From Burkholderiaceae bacterium (GTDB lineage Bacteria; Pseudomonadota; Gammaproteobacteria; Burkholderiales; Burkholderiaceae_F), in NCBI GenBank assembly GCA_017461315.1, contig JAFTYR010000066.1, forward strand, positions 1 through 59,380: 59,380 bases of DNA. Reading direction: 5' to 3'. A model generated the notes under the pieces. The model worked only from the letters and a program-made list of their open reading frames with translations, was not told the DNA's origin and did not search any database. A program made the translations under genes and the position numbers. How positions within the stretch are numbered: the first letter of the stretch is position 1; each line of letters begins with the position of its first letter. Of this stretch, positions 51,498 to 59,380 are shown piece after piece.

Positions 51498-51638
51498 TTG
51501 ACAATCAATGATTAGTCTTGTAACAATTTCGATAGTCGCTCGTCTTACTCACTGAGCGGCGAGGCGATATGCCGGTATTTTCGCTTTAGGCGGGTGAGGT
51601 AATGGACGACGCCGTTAAGTAGTTTTTGGAGATGTAAA
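51498..51638 (+). promoter_or_regulatory. Cold-shock gene promoter and structured leader
   Basis: TTGACA (51498-51503), 17-bp spacer, TAACAA (51521-51526), then a leader of about 105 nt. Complementary segments TTACTCAC (51545 area) and GTGAGGTAA (51594 area), and CGCTC/GAGCG within the leader, suggest folding. GGAG lies 8 nt before the ATG. Long folded leaders are typical of cspA-type genes. Confidence 0.5.
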
Positions 51639-51842
51639 ATGGCAACAGGAACCGTTAAATGGTTTAATGACGCAAAAGGCTATGGCTTTATCACTCCGGA
51701 TGACGGTGGCGAGGATCTTTTCGCCCATTTCTCCGCTATTAAGATGGAAGGTTTCAAGACCCTCAAAGAAGGTCAGCGTGTTACCTTTGACTTGAAAGTT
51801 GGTGAAAAAGGCAAACAAGCCGACAACATTACCCCAGCCTAA
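51639..51842 (+). CDS. Cold-shock domain protein (CspA family)
   Basis: The 67-residue single CSD protein binds single-stranded RNA and DNA and melts RNA structure. It starts [20 protein letters not shown], with RNP1 (KGYGFI, 14-19) and RNP2 in the variant form LFAHFSAI (27-34, usually VFVHF), followed by GQRVTFDL and the C-terminal [11 protein letters not shown]. It is preceded by a long leader and followed by a terminator. Whether it is cold-induced or constitutive cannot be told. Confidence 0.94.
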   Translation: MATGTVKWFNDAKGYGFITPDDGGEDLFAHFSAIKMEGFKTLKEGQRVTFDLKVGEKGKQADNITPA

Positions 51843-51858
51843 TTTACTAGGTTAAGCT

Positions 51859-51895
51859 TAAGCCCGGGAATTTCAGATACTCGGGCTTTGTTTTT
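51859..51895 (+). terminator. Intrinsic terminator after the cold-shock gene
   Basis: AAGCCCG pairs with CGGGCTT (near 51859-51885, loop of about 13 nt) and is followed by TGTTTTT. The T run abuts the start codon of the DUF192 gene at 51896. Confidence 0.8.
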
Positions 51896-52345
51896 ATGCA
51901 TCGTTTTATATTTCTCGCTTCCCTTCTGTTCTTACTTCCGACGTGGGCTACCGAAAAACTGTCTTCTATTAACTTACTAATAGCTGATACAACTATTTCT
52001 GTAGAAATTGCATTGACTACAGAACAAATGAAAACCGGACTTATGTACCGGAAAGAGCTTCCTCAAAATAGTGGAATGTTATTTGTTTTTCAACAACCGA
52101 CGTCAGTCTGTATGTGGATGAAAAATACGCTCATTCCCCTTTCAGTAGCTTTCATTACGGATAATGGAATTGTTACTAATGTTGAAGACATGCAGGCAGA
52201 ATCACTCGACTTACATTGCGCTCATCTACCCGTTAAATACGTACTTGAAATGAATGCGGGCTGGTTTTCTCAAAAAAACATAAAACCAGGAACCCACATT
52301 CCTATCTTCAAGAAAGTCTCTAGCGATCTGCTTGTTCGAAATTAG
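51896..52345 (+). CDS. Secreted DUF192 family protein
   Basis: The 149-residue protein has a signal peptide (MHRFIFLASLLFLLPTWA, cleaved about residue 18) and the DUF192 core: TEQMKTGLMYRKELPQNSGMLFVF (about 42-65), CMWMKNTLIPLSVAFIT and VLEMNAGWF, with the conserved Met, Trp and Gly residues. Family function is unknown. The ATG directly follows a terminator T run and has no Shine-Dalgarno, so initiation is odd. The 3' end overlaps sodB by 26 nt, tail to tail. Confidence 0.85.
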   Translation: MHRFIFLASLLFLLPTWATEKLSSINLLIADTTISVEIALTTEQMKTGLMYRKELPQNSGMLFVFQQPTSVCMWMKNTLIPLSVAFITDNGIVTNVEDMQAESLDLHCAHLPVKYVLEMNAGWFSQKNIKPGTHIPIFKKVSSDLLVRN

Positions 52346-52922
52346 CTTGTGCAAAATCCCAATTCAGCAAGTAATCTAAGAAATTTTGAACAAAATTCGC
52401 TCTCGCATTGCAATAATCGAGGTAATAAGCATGTTCCCAAACGTCGCAAACGAGTATCGGAACACACATATCGGTCATTGGGTTGCCAGCATTAGATGTG
52501 TTTACAATACTGATCGTTCCATCAGCTTGACGCACTAACCAAGTCCAACCAGAACCAAAATTACCAACCGCTTTTGTTAAAAATTCTTGACGAAATTGGT
52601 CAACTGAACCAAACTGAGCCACGATTGCTTGAGCTAGACTTGAATTTTCTGCTGGTTCTCCACCACCGTTTGGTTTCATACACTTCCAAAAGAAGGCGTG
52701 GTTCCAGGTCTGAGCCGCATTATTAAAAACAGGGCCCTGTCGAGTATTTTGAATTACTTCCTCTAAGGGCATATTTGCATATTCTGTGTTTTCAGTTAGT
52801 TTATTTAAGGTTGAGCAATATGTAGGATAGTGTTTGCCGTAGTGATAGGACAACGTGTTTTGACTGACATAGGGCTCTAAAGCGTTTAAATCGTATGGGA
52901 GTTTTTCCACGATAAATGCCAT
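52320..52922 (-). CDS. sodB: Superoxide dismutase (Fe type)
   Basis: SodB converts superoxide to oxygen and peroxide in the cytosol. The ATG at 52922 has AAAGGAG upstream and gives 200 residues: MAFIVEKLPYDLNALEPYVS, SYHYGKHYPTY (first His ligand), NHAFFWKCM with second His, and CDVWEHAYYLDY with Asp and third His. The AQTWNHAFFW/GGGEP pattern is nearer to Fe than Mn enzymes, but metal use is not certain. It lies 33 nt after xseA, probably in one transcript, and overlaps the DUF192 gene by 26 nt. Confidence 0.92.
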   Translation of the reverse strand: MAFIVEKLPYDLNALEPYVSQNTLSYHYGKHYPTYCSTLNKLTENTEYANMPLEEVIQNTRQGPVFNNAAQTWNHAFFWKCMKPNGGGEPAENSSLAQAIVAQFGSVDQFRQEFLTKAVGNFGSGWTWLVRQADGTISIVNTSNAGNPMTDMCVPILVCDVWEHAYYLDYCNARANFVQNFLDYLLNWDFAQANFEQADR

Positions 52923-52955
52923 TTTTTTCTCCTTTTGTGACACTACGATTATCAA

Positions 52956-54293
52956 TTAGCTTGCATCTAATTTTTTCGAAATTGAGTCAATTTGAGCATT
53001 TACAGTACCGTCTACAAATTGAATTTTAATATATTGCCCCACATTTAAGTCATCTAGAGAACCGAGTACCTGTCCGTTGTACTCTACCCAGGTATAGCCT
53101 CGTTTTAGAACATCATTAGGATTTAAAACTTCGAGCTTTACTGTATTTCTAGTAAGACTATTTTCAAATCCTTGTACAAGCAACGATACTGTTTTTGATA
53201 AATGATTGGTATACAAAGCGATCTGATCAAACGATATAGTCGGACGCTTGGTTTGTAGATTAAGCATCAAACCGTGAAGTTTATTTCTTTGTAGATAAAC
53301 ATTTTCCACAAACTCATTTTGAAGTGTTTGGAACACACAATCATGACGACTTAAAAAAACATTGGTTAAAGAGGATGCAGAAACAAAGGTCCGAGAAAGT
53401 AAATCACTTGTAATCAAGCGATTATCCATACTACGGTTAAAACTCTCTTTAAGAAGTGCCATTTGTGTTTGAACTTCTGTAAGTAAATCTGTACGGCGCA
53501 TCGCTGAGGCTTCGGCTGCGGCCGTTGGTGTCGCCGCCCTCAAATCGGCAACTAAGTCTGCTATCGTGACATCGGACTCATGTCCAATCCCTGTAATCAC
53601 CGGGATATGGCTTGATCGAATTGCTCGAGCCACGATTTCTTCATTAAAAGCCCAAAGGTCCTCAATAGAACCGCCTCCACGAATAAGGAGCAACACATCG
53701 GTTTCGGCTCTTTGACTCGCTTTATCGATAGCTGAAGCAATTTCTAACTCTGCTCCCAAACCTTGAACTGCGGTTGGATACACAATGATACTGGCATAAG
53801 GGGCTCGATCCTGTAAACGAATCAATGCGTCTCGCAGAGCAGCAGTCTGCAACCCCGTTACGATCCCAATTGTTTTAGGAACTCGAGGAATTGGGCGTTT
53901 AACTGATTCTTGAAAAAGTCCCTCTTCTTGCAACTTTTTTTTAATTCGCAGAAATTGTTCATACAACATTCCTGCACCTGCTTTTCTAATAGCAGAAACG
54001 ATGCACTGAATTCTTCCTCCTTTCTCATAAAAGGAAAAACGCCCCGATACAGCCACATGATCGCCAATTTTAGGAGTAAACGTTACCCGACTATTATCTC
54101 GGGCAAACATAACGCAAGAGACTTGGGCTAAATCATCTTTGATTGTGAAATACCAATGGCCACTACCACGGTAATGGGTAAATTCTGAAATTTCACCTTG
54201 CATCACAACGCGTTGCAAAGTTTCATTCAGTATTTCATTTAGAAAACGACAAACAACCGAAACAGAAGGTATTTCTTTGGAATCAGGGTACAT
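52956..54293 (-). CDS. xseA: Exodeoxyribonuclease VII large subunit
   Basis: XseA is the catalytic subunit of exonuclease VII, which degrades single-stranded DNA. The 445 residues have an N-terminal OB fold (1-100, GEISEFTHYRGSGHWYFTIKD at its core is split here as GEISEF and HWYFTIKDD), then the catalytic domain with ITGIGHESDVTIADLVADLRA (about 235-255) holding the conserved His and Asp, RGGGSIEDLWAFNEE, and a long coiled coil. AAGG precedes the ATG by 6 nt. It is upstream of sodB and divergent from lpxK. The small subunit xseB is not in the window. Confidence 0.95.
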   Translation of the reverse strand: MYPDSKEIPSVSVVCRFLNEILNETLQRVVMQGEISEFTHYRGSGHWYFTIKDDLAQVSCVMFARDNSRVTFTPKIGDHVAVSGRFSFYEKGGRIQCIVSAIRKAGAGMLYEQFLRIKKKLQEEGLFQESVKRPIPRVPKTIGIVTGLQTAALRDALIRLQDRAPYASIIVYPTAVQGLGAELEIASAIDKASQRAETDVLLLIRGGGSIEDLWAFNEEIVARAIRSSHIPVITGIGHESDVTIADLVADLRAATPTAAAEASAMRRTDLLTEVQTQMALLKESFNRSMDNRLITSDLLSRTFVSASSLTNVFLSRHDCVFQTLQNEFVENVYLQRNKLHGLMLNLQTKRPTISFDQIALYTNHLSKTVSLLVQGFENSLTRNTVKLEVLNPNDVLKRGYTWVEYNGQVLGSLDDLNVGQYIKIQFVDGTVNAQIDSISKKLDAS

Positions 54294-54430
54294 AATTAAC
54301 CTTTTATATTGATACCATCATACCTGTTTAATAAAAAAGTTTCTTAAAACATAAGTCCTTTATGTTCTCGCAGTTACCATCCTTCAGGTAGAATTGAAAA
54401 ATTCAAATTACGAGGATCATACACACAGCA

Positions 54431-55459
54431 ATGCGCGCTCAATTGGAATCTCTACTGCATCATCAGTGGGACAGACGTGGCCCGATTTCTTGGCTTCTAC
54501 TCCCCTTCTCGGGCTTGTTTATGCTCGGGGCCACGATTAAAAGAAGAAGAACGGTTTCTAAAAAATTACCTGTGCCTGTCGTTGTAGTTGGGAACATTTA
54601 CGTTGGAGGAACCGGGAAAACTCCTGTAACCATCGCTTTAGTTAAGGCCTTACAAGAAAACGGATGGAATCCTGGTGTTATTTCACGTGGCTATAAAGGA
54701 AACACTGAAGAACCTATTGAAGTTCTTGATAATTCGAATCCAGATGTTGTAGGAGATGAGCCTTTACTGATCAAGAAATCAACTCATGTTCCAACATTTG
54801 TTTGTCCTAAACGAATTAGTGCTGGTCAAGAATTATTAAAAAAATACCCTTCTGTTGATGTCATCATTAGTGATGATGGTCTCCAACATTATGAACTAGC
54901 ACGAGATATTGAATTAGCTGTTGTTGGTGCTCGTGGTTTAGGTAATCGCTGGGTATTACCCGCTGGTCCATTAAGAGAGTCTCCCTCTCGACTTTCCCAA
55001 GTTGATGCGATTGTGCTTAATGCGACTGATGACATTATCTTTTCAAGTAAACCACGCTTTGCAGCGACCAGTGGCTTAAGAACTTGTTACAGCTACAGTT
55101 CAGGCGAGGAATACAATTTAGATACCTTAGCTCGGATGCAGTTTAAGAAGGAATTGAAGGCTATTGGCGTTGCGGGAATCGCCGTTCCCGAACGTTTCTT
55201 TTCAATGCTTCGTGCACACGATTTGAATATTGAAGAATTAGCACTTCCAGATCACTACGATTTTGACAAGAATCCTTTTGCCAAACTTGATGCTGATTTA
55301 ATCTTTATCACCGAAAAAGATGCTGTTAAATGCCGAAAACATCCTGAAATTAAGAATGATCCACGCATTTTTGTGGTGCCACTCGAAATGGTTTTAGATA
55401 AGCATCTCATCGACTTTGTTATCCAAAAGCTCAATTACAATAAAAGAAAGGATATTTAA
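54431..55459 (+). CDS. lpxK: Tetraacyldisaccharide 4'-kinase
   Basis: LpxK phosphorylates the 4' position of the lipid A disaccharide at the inner membrane. The 342 residues start with an amphipathic/membrane helix (LLLPFSGLFML), then the P-loop GNIYVGGTGKTP (about 55-66), ISRGYKG, DEPLLI, DDGLQHYELARDIE with the catalytic Asp, and PAGPLRE. GAGGA precedes the ATG at a longer distance (13 nt). It begins the lpxK-ycaR-kdsB-adk operon and acts after the lpxA-lpxB products made by the left-hand cluster. Confidence 0.95.
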   Translation: MRAQLESLLHHQWDRRGPISWLLLPFSGLFMLGATIKRRRTVSKKLPVPVVVVGNIYVGGTGKTPVTIALVKALQENGWNPGVISRGYKGNTEEPIEVLDNSNPDVVGDEPLLIKKSTHVPTFVCPKRISAGQELLKKYPSVDVIISDDGLQHYELARDIELAVVGARGLGNRWVLPAGPLRESPSRLSQVDAIVLNATDDIIFSSKPRFAATSGLRTCYSYSSGEEYNLDTLARMQFKKELKAIGVAGIAVPERFFSMLRAHDLNIEELALPDHYDFDKNPFAKLDADLIFITEKDAVKCRKHPEIKNDPRIFVVPLEMVLDKHLIDFVIQKLNYNKRKDI

Positions 55460-55659
55460 TGGACTCTCATATAACTCAAATCTTAGTTTGTCCGATCTGT
55501 AAAGGTCCATTATTTTGGGACGAACAAAAAAAAGAGTTCTATTGTCGTTCAGACATGAAAGCTTATGCCGTAATTGATTCTATTCCTTCTATGGTTCCAT
55601 CTGAAGCTAGGGACTTAACCGAAGAAGAAATCATTGAAAAAGATAATCGGAGAAAATAG
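55459..55659 (+). CDS. ycaR: Trm112/YcaR-like small protein (UPF0434)
   Basis: A 66-residue protein with CPICKGPLFWD (13-23), FYCRSDMKAYAV and IDSIPSMVPSEAR, the conserved blocks of YcaR. The first Cys pair is kept (CPIC), and only one Cys follows in FYCR, so a complete zinc site is doubtful. Function is not established. Its ATG overlaps the lpxK stop (TAATG) and its stop overlaps the kdsB GTG by one base, the conserved lpxK-ycaR-kdsB arrangement. Confidence 0.92.
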   Translation: MDSHITQILVCPICKGPLFWDEQKKEFYCRSDMKAYAVIDSIPSMVPSEARDLTEEEIIEKDNRRK

Positions 55660-56423
55660 TGAATTTTACCGTTATTATTCCTGCACGATTAGCTAGTACT
55701 CGTTTACCGAACAAACCATTAGCAGACATTAACGGTAAGCCGATGATTGTTCGAGTCGCTGAACAAGCCAAACTTTCTGGTGCTTCTCGCATTATTTGCG
55801 CCGTTGATGACGAATCAATTTTAGAAGTTTGTAAGAGTCACGGTCTTGAAGCGTGTCTTACTTCTAAGAATCATACCTGCGGTACCGATCGTCTATGTGA
55901 AGCCACTTTGCTTTGTAACATTCCAGATCAGGAAATTATTGTTAATGTACAAGGTGACGAACCCCTAATTCCACCAACCGTAATTGAACAAGTTGCCCAG
56001 TTACTTGTAACGCATCAGGATTGCGAAATGGGTACGGCAGCGATTTCGATTCAAGATGCTGCCGAATTTTTCAACCCAAACGTTGTTAAATTAGTTTGCG
56101 ATAAGCACAACCGAGCGATTACCTTTAGTCGTGCCCCTATTCCTTGGGCTCGAGATGCTTTTAACCAAGATCGTGAGCATCTTCCAGAAGGCATCAATGC
56201 TCTTCGTCATGTCGGCATCTATAGTTATCGATGTGATTTTCTTAAAAATTACCCTTCTATGGAAAAGAGTCCATTAGAAGGTATTGAAAGTCTTGAACAG
56301 CTACGTGCCTTATGGAATGGCCACAAAATTGCCGTACAGACTTTTACCGAAACAATCCCACCAGGTGTTGACACCCCTGAGGATTTAGAAAGAGTTCGAG
56401 CTTTTTTAGCCGAAAAGCTTTAA
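55659..56423 (+). CDS. kdsB: CMP-KDO synthetase
   Basis: KdsB activates KDO with CTP so that it can be added to lipid A. The 254 residues from a GTG start (TAGTG overlap with ycaR) show VIIPARLASTRLPNKPLADI (5-24), CAVDDE, NHTCGTDRLCEA, VNVQGDEPLI (about 95-104) and IPWARD, typical of the family. With lpxA-D, lpxB and lpxK it indicates a full KDO-lipid A route. Confidence 0.96.
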   Translation: MNFTVIIPARLASTRLPNKPLADINGKPMIVRVAEQAKLSGASRIICAVDDESILEVCKSHGLEACLTSKNHTCGTDRLCEATLLCNIPDQEIIVNVQGDEPLIPPTVIEQVAQLLVTHQDCEMGTAAISIQDAAEFFNPNVVKLVCDKHNRAITFSRAPIPWARDAFNQDREHLPEGINALRHVGIYSYRCDFLKNYPSMEKSPLEGIESLEQLRALWNGHKIAVQTFTETIPPGVDTPEDLERVRAFLAEKL

Positions 56424-56435
56424 TATTGGGGATGA

Positions 56436-57146
<711 letters not shown>

Positions 57147-57161
57147 CCAGCTCATTTCTGC

Positions 57162-57187
57162 AACCGGTAGTTGAACTACCGGTTTTT
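57162..57187 (+). terminator. Intrinsic terminator after adk
   Basis: AACCGGTAG (57162-57170), TTGAA loop, CTACCGGTT (57176-57184), then TTT. It separates adk from galE, whose ATG lies 20 bp on. Confidence 0.85.
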
Positions 57188-57203
57188 ATTTTGGATACTT
57201 TCT

Positions 57204-58226
57204 ATGGAAACTCAAATTCTTGTAACGGGTGGTACCGGTTATATTGGATCTCATACCGTCGTTGAACTGATTCAAGCTGGGTACGATCCTATCATTTTGG
57301 ATAATTTCAGTAATAGCAAACGTTCTGTTTTAGAACAGATCAAGAAGCTAACAGGAAAAGAACCAAAACTTATTGAAGGTGATATTCGAAATGAAAAGGT
57401 ACTAGATCGAGTATTCCAAGAAAATAAGATTGAAGCGGTTATCAATTTTGCTGGGCGCAAAGCAGTCGGTGAATCTCAAGTAAATCCCCTTCTGTATTTT
57501 TCAATAAATGTTGAAGGAAGCATCGTCCTTCTTCGAAAAATGAAAGAATATGGCATTAAACGTTTTGTATTCTCTTCTTCTGCAACGGTGTACGGTGACC
57601 CAGGCTACGATTGCTTCACTGAAAGTACTCCCCTTTCTCCTATCAACAACTATGGTGAATCCAAGTGGATGGTTGAAGAGGTACTTCGTCGTTTAGTACA
57701 AGCTGAGCCTGATTGGAAAGTTGCCATTCTGCGTTACTTCAATCCTGTAGGTGCTCACGAGTCTGGACTAATAGGAGAAGATCCTAGTGGTATTCCGGCC
57801 AATTTAATGCCCTTTGTTTCCCAAGTTGCTGTGGGTAAAAGAGAAAAATTAAGAATTTTCGGTAATGATTACCCGACTCGAGATGGCACAGGAGCTCGAG
57901 ATTATATCCATGTTGTTGATTTAGCATTAGGACACATAGCAGCTCTTGAAGCCCTTAACAAAAACGATGGACTCATTACCGTTAACCTAGGAACTGGAAA
58001 TAACACAACAGTACTTGAACTAGTTCATGCTTTCGAAAAAGCAAGTGACAAACAAATTCCTTATGAGATTGTAGAAAGACGTCCTGGAGATGTCGCAGCA
58101 TACTACACCGATCCTACCCTAGCGAAAACACTTCTTAACTGGGAAGCTCAAAGAGATATCAACAAAATGTGTGAAGATACATGGCGTTGGCAACAAATGA
58201 ATCCACAAGGCTATCCAGAAGATTAA
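57204..58226 (+). CDS. galE: UDP-glucose 4-epimerase
   Basis: GalE interconverts UDP-glucose and UDP-galactose (or the GlcNAc pair) with NAD, supplying sugars for surface polysaccharides. From the ATG at 57204 (340 aa): LVTGGTGYIGSHTV (6-19), LDNFSNS, NFAGRKAVGES, SSSATVYGDP (catalytic Ser), NNYGESKWMVEE (Tyr and Lys of YxxxK) and RYFNPVGAH. TGGA lies 10 nt before the ATG. The frame's 11 upstream codons overlap the adk terminator and are rejected. Confidence 0.95.
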   Translation: METQILVTGGTGYIGSHTVVELIQAGYDPIILDNFSNSKRSVLEQIKKLTGKEPKLIEGDIRNEKVLDRVFQENKIEAVINFAGRKAVGESQVNPLLYFSINVEGSIVLLRKMKEYGIKRFVFSSSATVYGDPGYDCFTESTPLSPINNYGESKWMVEEVLRRLVQAEPDWKVAILRYFNPVGAHESGLIGEDPSGIPANLMPFVSQVAVGKREKLRIFGNDYPTRDGTGARDYIHVVDLALGHIAALEALNKNDGLITVNLGTGNNTTVLELVHAFEKASDKQIPYEIVERRPGDVAAYYTDPTLAKTLLNWEAQRDINKMCEDTWRWQQMNPQGYPED

Positions 58227-58240
58227 TTTAAGCTCATTAC

Positions 58241-58286
58241 AAGAAAAGCGAGTATTCGATTAACTAAATCGATACTCGCTTTTCTT
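58241..58286. terminator. Long bidirectional terminator hairpin between galE and alaS
   Basis: AAGAAAAGCGAGTAT-CGATT and its complement (58241-58261 with 58267-58286) form a 20-bp stem with one bulged T and a 5-nt loop. It serves convergent galE and alaS. Confidence 0.85.
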
Positions 58287-58297
58287 ATGATCCTTTT

Positions 58298-58332
58298 AAA
58301 GTTGAACTCCGTTTCTTGCAGAGTTCAACTTT
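58298..58332. terminator. Second hairpin in the galE-alaS gap
   Basis: AAAGTTGAACTC (58298-58309) and GAGTTCAACTTT (58321-58332) form a perfect 12-bp stem with an 11-nt loop, 26 bp beyond the alaS stop. No long U run follows, so it may be a stabiliser or a weak terminator. Confidence 0.6.
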
Positions 58333-58358
58333 ATGAATCGGTAGATCTTAGCTGTAAA

Positions 58359-59380
58359 TTACAAACGTGCAGTTAAGAAACTACGAGTTGTTTCAACCAA
58401 TACCTTCATGCTCTTTGGAGCGGAGCATCCACCTTGAGCAAAGTCAGGACGTCCACCACCCTTACCACCTAAAGATTGAGCAATGCGGGAAACGATCTCA
58501 CCAGCTTTCAGTTTATCAGTCAAATTCTTAGTGACACCGACAGCAATACTAATTTTTTCACCATCAGCCTTTAAGAGCACAACCGCAGCGGTGTTCAGCT
58601 GTTCTTTAAGGCGATCAATAATGTCTCTTAAGGCCTTGGTTTCAACATCTTTGACTTCCGCTACAAGAATCTTCACACCACCAACGTCCTGAGCCTGAGT
58701 AACCAACTCGGAGACACCAGCTTGTGCGATTTTCTTTTTCAACACAGCTAATTCTTTTTCTAAGAGCTTAATCTGCCCCAAAGCTTCAGCTGTTTTAACC
58801 GGCACTTCCTCAACAGAAGATCTGAAGATTGTTGCCATGGAAGAAAGCATTTCATTTTGATGTTGAACAAAATGCAATGCACCAGAACCCGTTAGTGCTT
58901 CGATACGACGGATACCTGCTGCGACACCAGTCTCAGACAGAATCTTGAAAAAGCCTACATCACCGGTTGCTTTAACGTGTGTACCACCACAAAATTCACA
59001 GCTTGAACCAATGTTAACCACACGAACCTGTTCACCGTACTTTTCACCGAAAAGCATTACAGCCCCCGTTTTCTTCGCATCCTCAATTGCGAGCTCACGG
59101 GTCTGAGTCTGTACGTTACGCAAAATTTCGTTATTAACAATTTCTTCTACACGGCGAATCTGTTCACCTGTTAAAGGACCGGTATGAGCAAAGTCGAAGC
59201 GAGCACGGTCTGCGCTAACCATAGAGCCACGTTGCTGAACATGGTCACCTAAGACTTCTCGCAAGGCCTTATGCATCAAGTGGGTTGCAGAGTGGTTTCT
59301 TGCAACAGAGAGACGATTTTCTTCATCGACCTGAGCATCGAAAACATCACCTTGAGCAACTGAACCTTCTGTCACATAAA
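58359..59380 (-). CDS. alaS: Alanyl-tRNA synthetase, C-terminal part (5' end beyond window)
   Basis: The frame is open through the right edge; about 340 residues are seen. They cover the editing domain with the metal motif RNHSATHLMHKAL (His, His) and CEFCGGTHVKATGDVGFFKI (Cys, His), which clears Ser- and Gly-tRNA(Ala), and the C-terminal DHHA1/C-Ala domain with SLGGKGGGRPDFAQGG. The class II catalytic core lies outside the window. It is convergent with galE. Confidence 0.96.
   Translation of the reverse strand, partial: YVTEGSVAQGDVFDAQVDEENRLSVARNHSATHLMHKALREVLGDHVQQRGSMVSADRARFDFAHTGPLTGEQIRRVEEIVNNEILRNVQTQTRELAIEDAKKTGAVMLFGEKYGEQVRVVNIGSSCEFCGGTHVKATGDVGFFKILSETGVAAGIRRIEALTGSGALHFVQHQNEMLSSMATIFRSSVEEVPVKTAEALGQIKLLEKELAVLKKKIAQAGVSELVTQAQDVGGVKILVAEVKDVETKALRDIIDRLKEQLNTAAVVLLKADGEKISIAVGVTKNLTDKLKAGEIVSRIAQSLGGKGGGRPDFAQGGCSAPKSMKVLVETTRSFLTARL

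Overview
The window is a gene-dense, AT-rich stretch of a Gram-negative bacterial chromosome made almost entirely of core housekeeping genes. The gene orders (rpsB-tsf-pyrH-frr-uppS-cdsA-dxr-rseP-bamA-skp-lpxD-fabZ-lpxA-lpxB-rnhB; rpsU-yqeY-dnaG-rpoD; zipA-ligA; purN-rsmB; lpxK-ycaR-kdsB-adk), a RpoD with a long basic N-terminal tail, and a complete lipid A pathway fit Betaproteobacteria of the order Burkholderiales. The AT-rich composition, the large autotransporter and a perfect FNR-type anaerobic operator suggest a host-associated, oxygen-limited lineage such as the Sutterellaceae. That family placement is an inference. I see no insertion sequence, prophage, CRISPR array or rRNA operon.

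Layout. 1-1449 (-): N-terminal part of a pertactin-like autotransporter running off the left edge, with an FNR box and a C7 tract in its promoter. 1695-14342 (-): an envelope-biogenesis operon from frr down to a SpoU/TrmH-type methyltransferase, covering isoprenoid precursor and carrier synthesis (dxr, uppS), phospholipid (cdsA), site-2 protease (rseP), outer-membrane assembly (bamA, skp) and lipid A (lpxD, fabZ, lpxA, lpxB). 14536-17012 (-): rpsB-tsf-pyrH with an intrinsic terminator or attenuator between rpsB and tsf. 17284-20712 (+): map and glnD. 20689-24701 (-): a thiopurine-nucleoside phosphorylase, ligA and zipA. 24918-27132 (+): asparaginase, an NfsA-like nitroreductase and a DUF486 membrane protein. 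27133-27577: a non-coding gap rich in hairpins. 27578-33198 (-): macromolecular synthesis operon rpsU-yqeY-[terminator]-dnaG-rpoD followed by tRNA-Ile(CAU). 33604-36737: tsaD (+), ybaK-like and ispH (-), rpmB-rpmG (+). 36819-42278 (-): an LTA-synthase-like transferase, an RsmB-type methyltransferase, purN and an AGCS transporter. 42661-48681 (+): ribF-ileS-lspA-coaBC-dut. 48759-51320 (-): clpA and clpS. 51639-52345 (+): a cold-shock protein and a DUF192 protein. 52320-54293 (-): sodB and xseA. 54431-58226 (+): lpxK-ycaR-kdsB-adk and galE. 58359-59380 (-): the C-terminal half of alaS.

The genes are packed in short-spaced or overlapping operons, and many operon ends carry clear intrinsic terminators. 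Three convergent pairs overlap tail to tail. The observations most worth a second look are the autotransporter control region (FNR box, poly-C tract, start-site hairpin), the structured non-coding gap at 27133-27577, the histone-like AT-hook tail of RpoD, and a possible pseudoknot in the rpsB leader. No clearly undescribed multi-gene system is visible.
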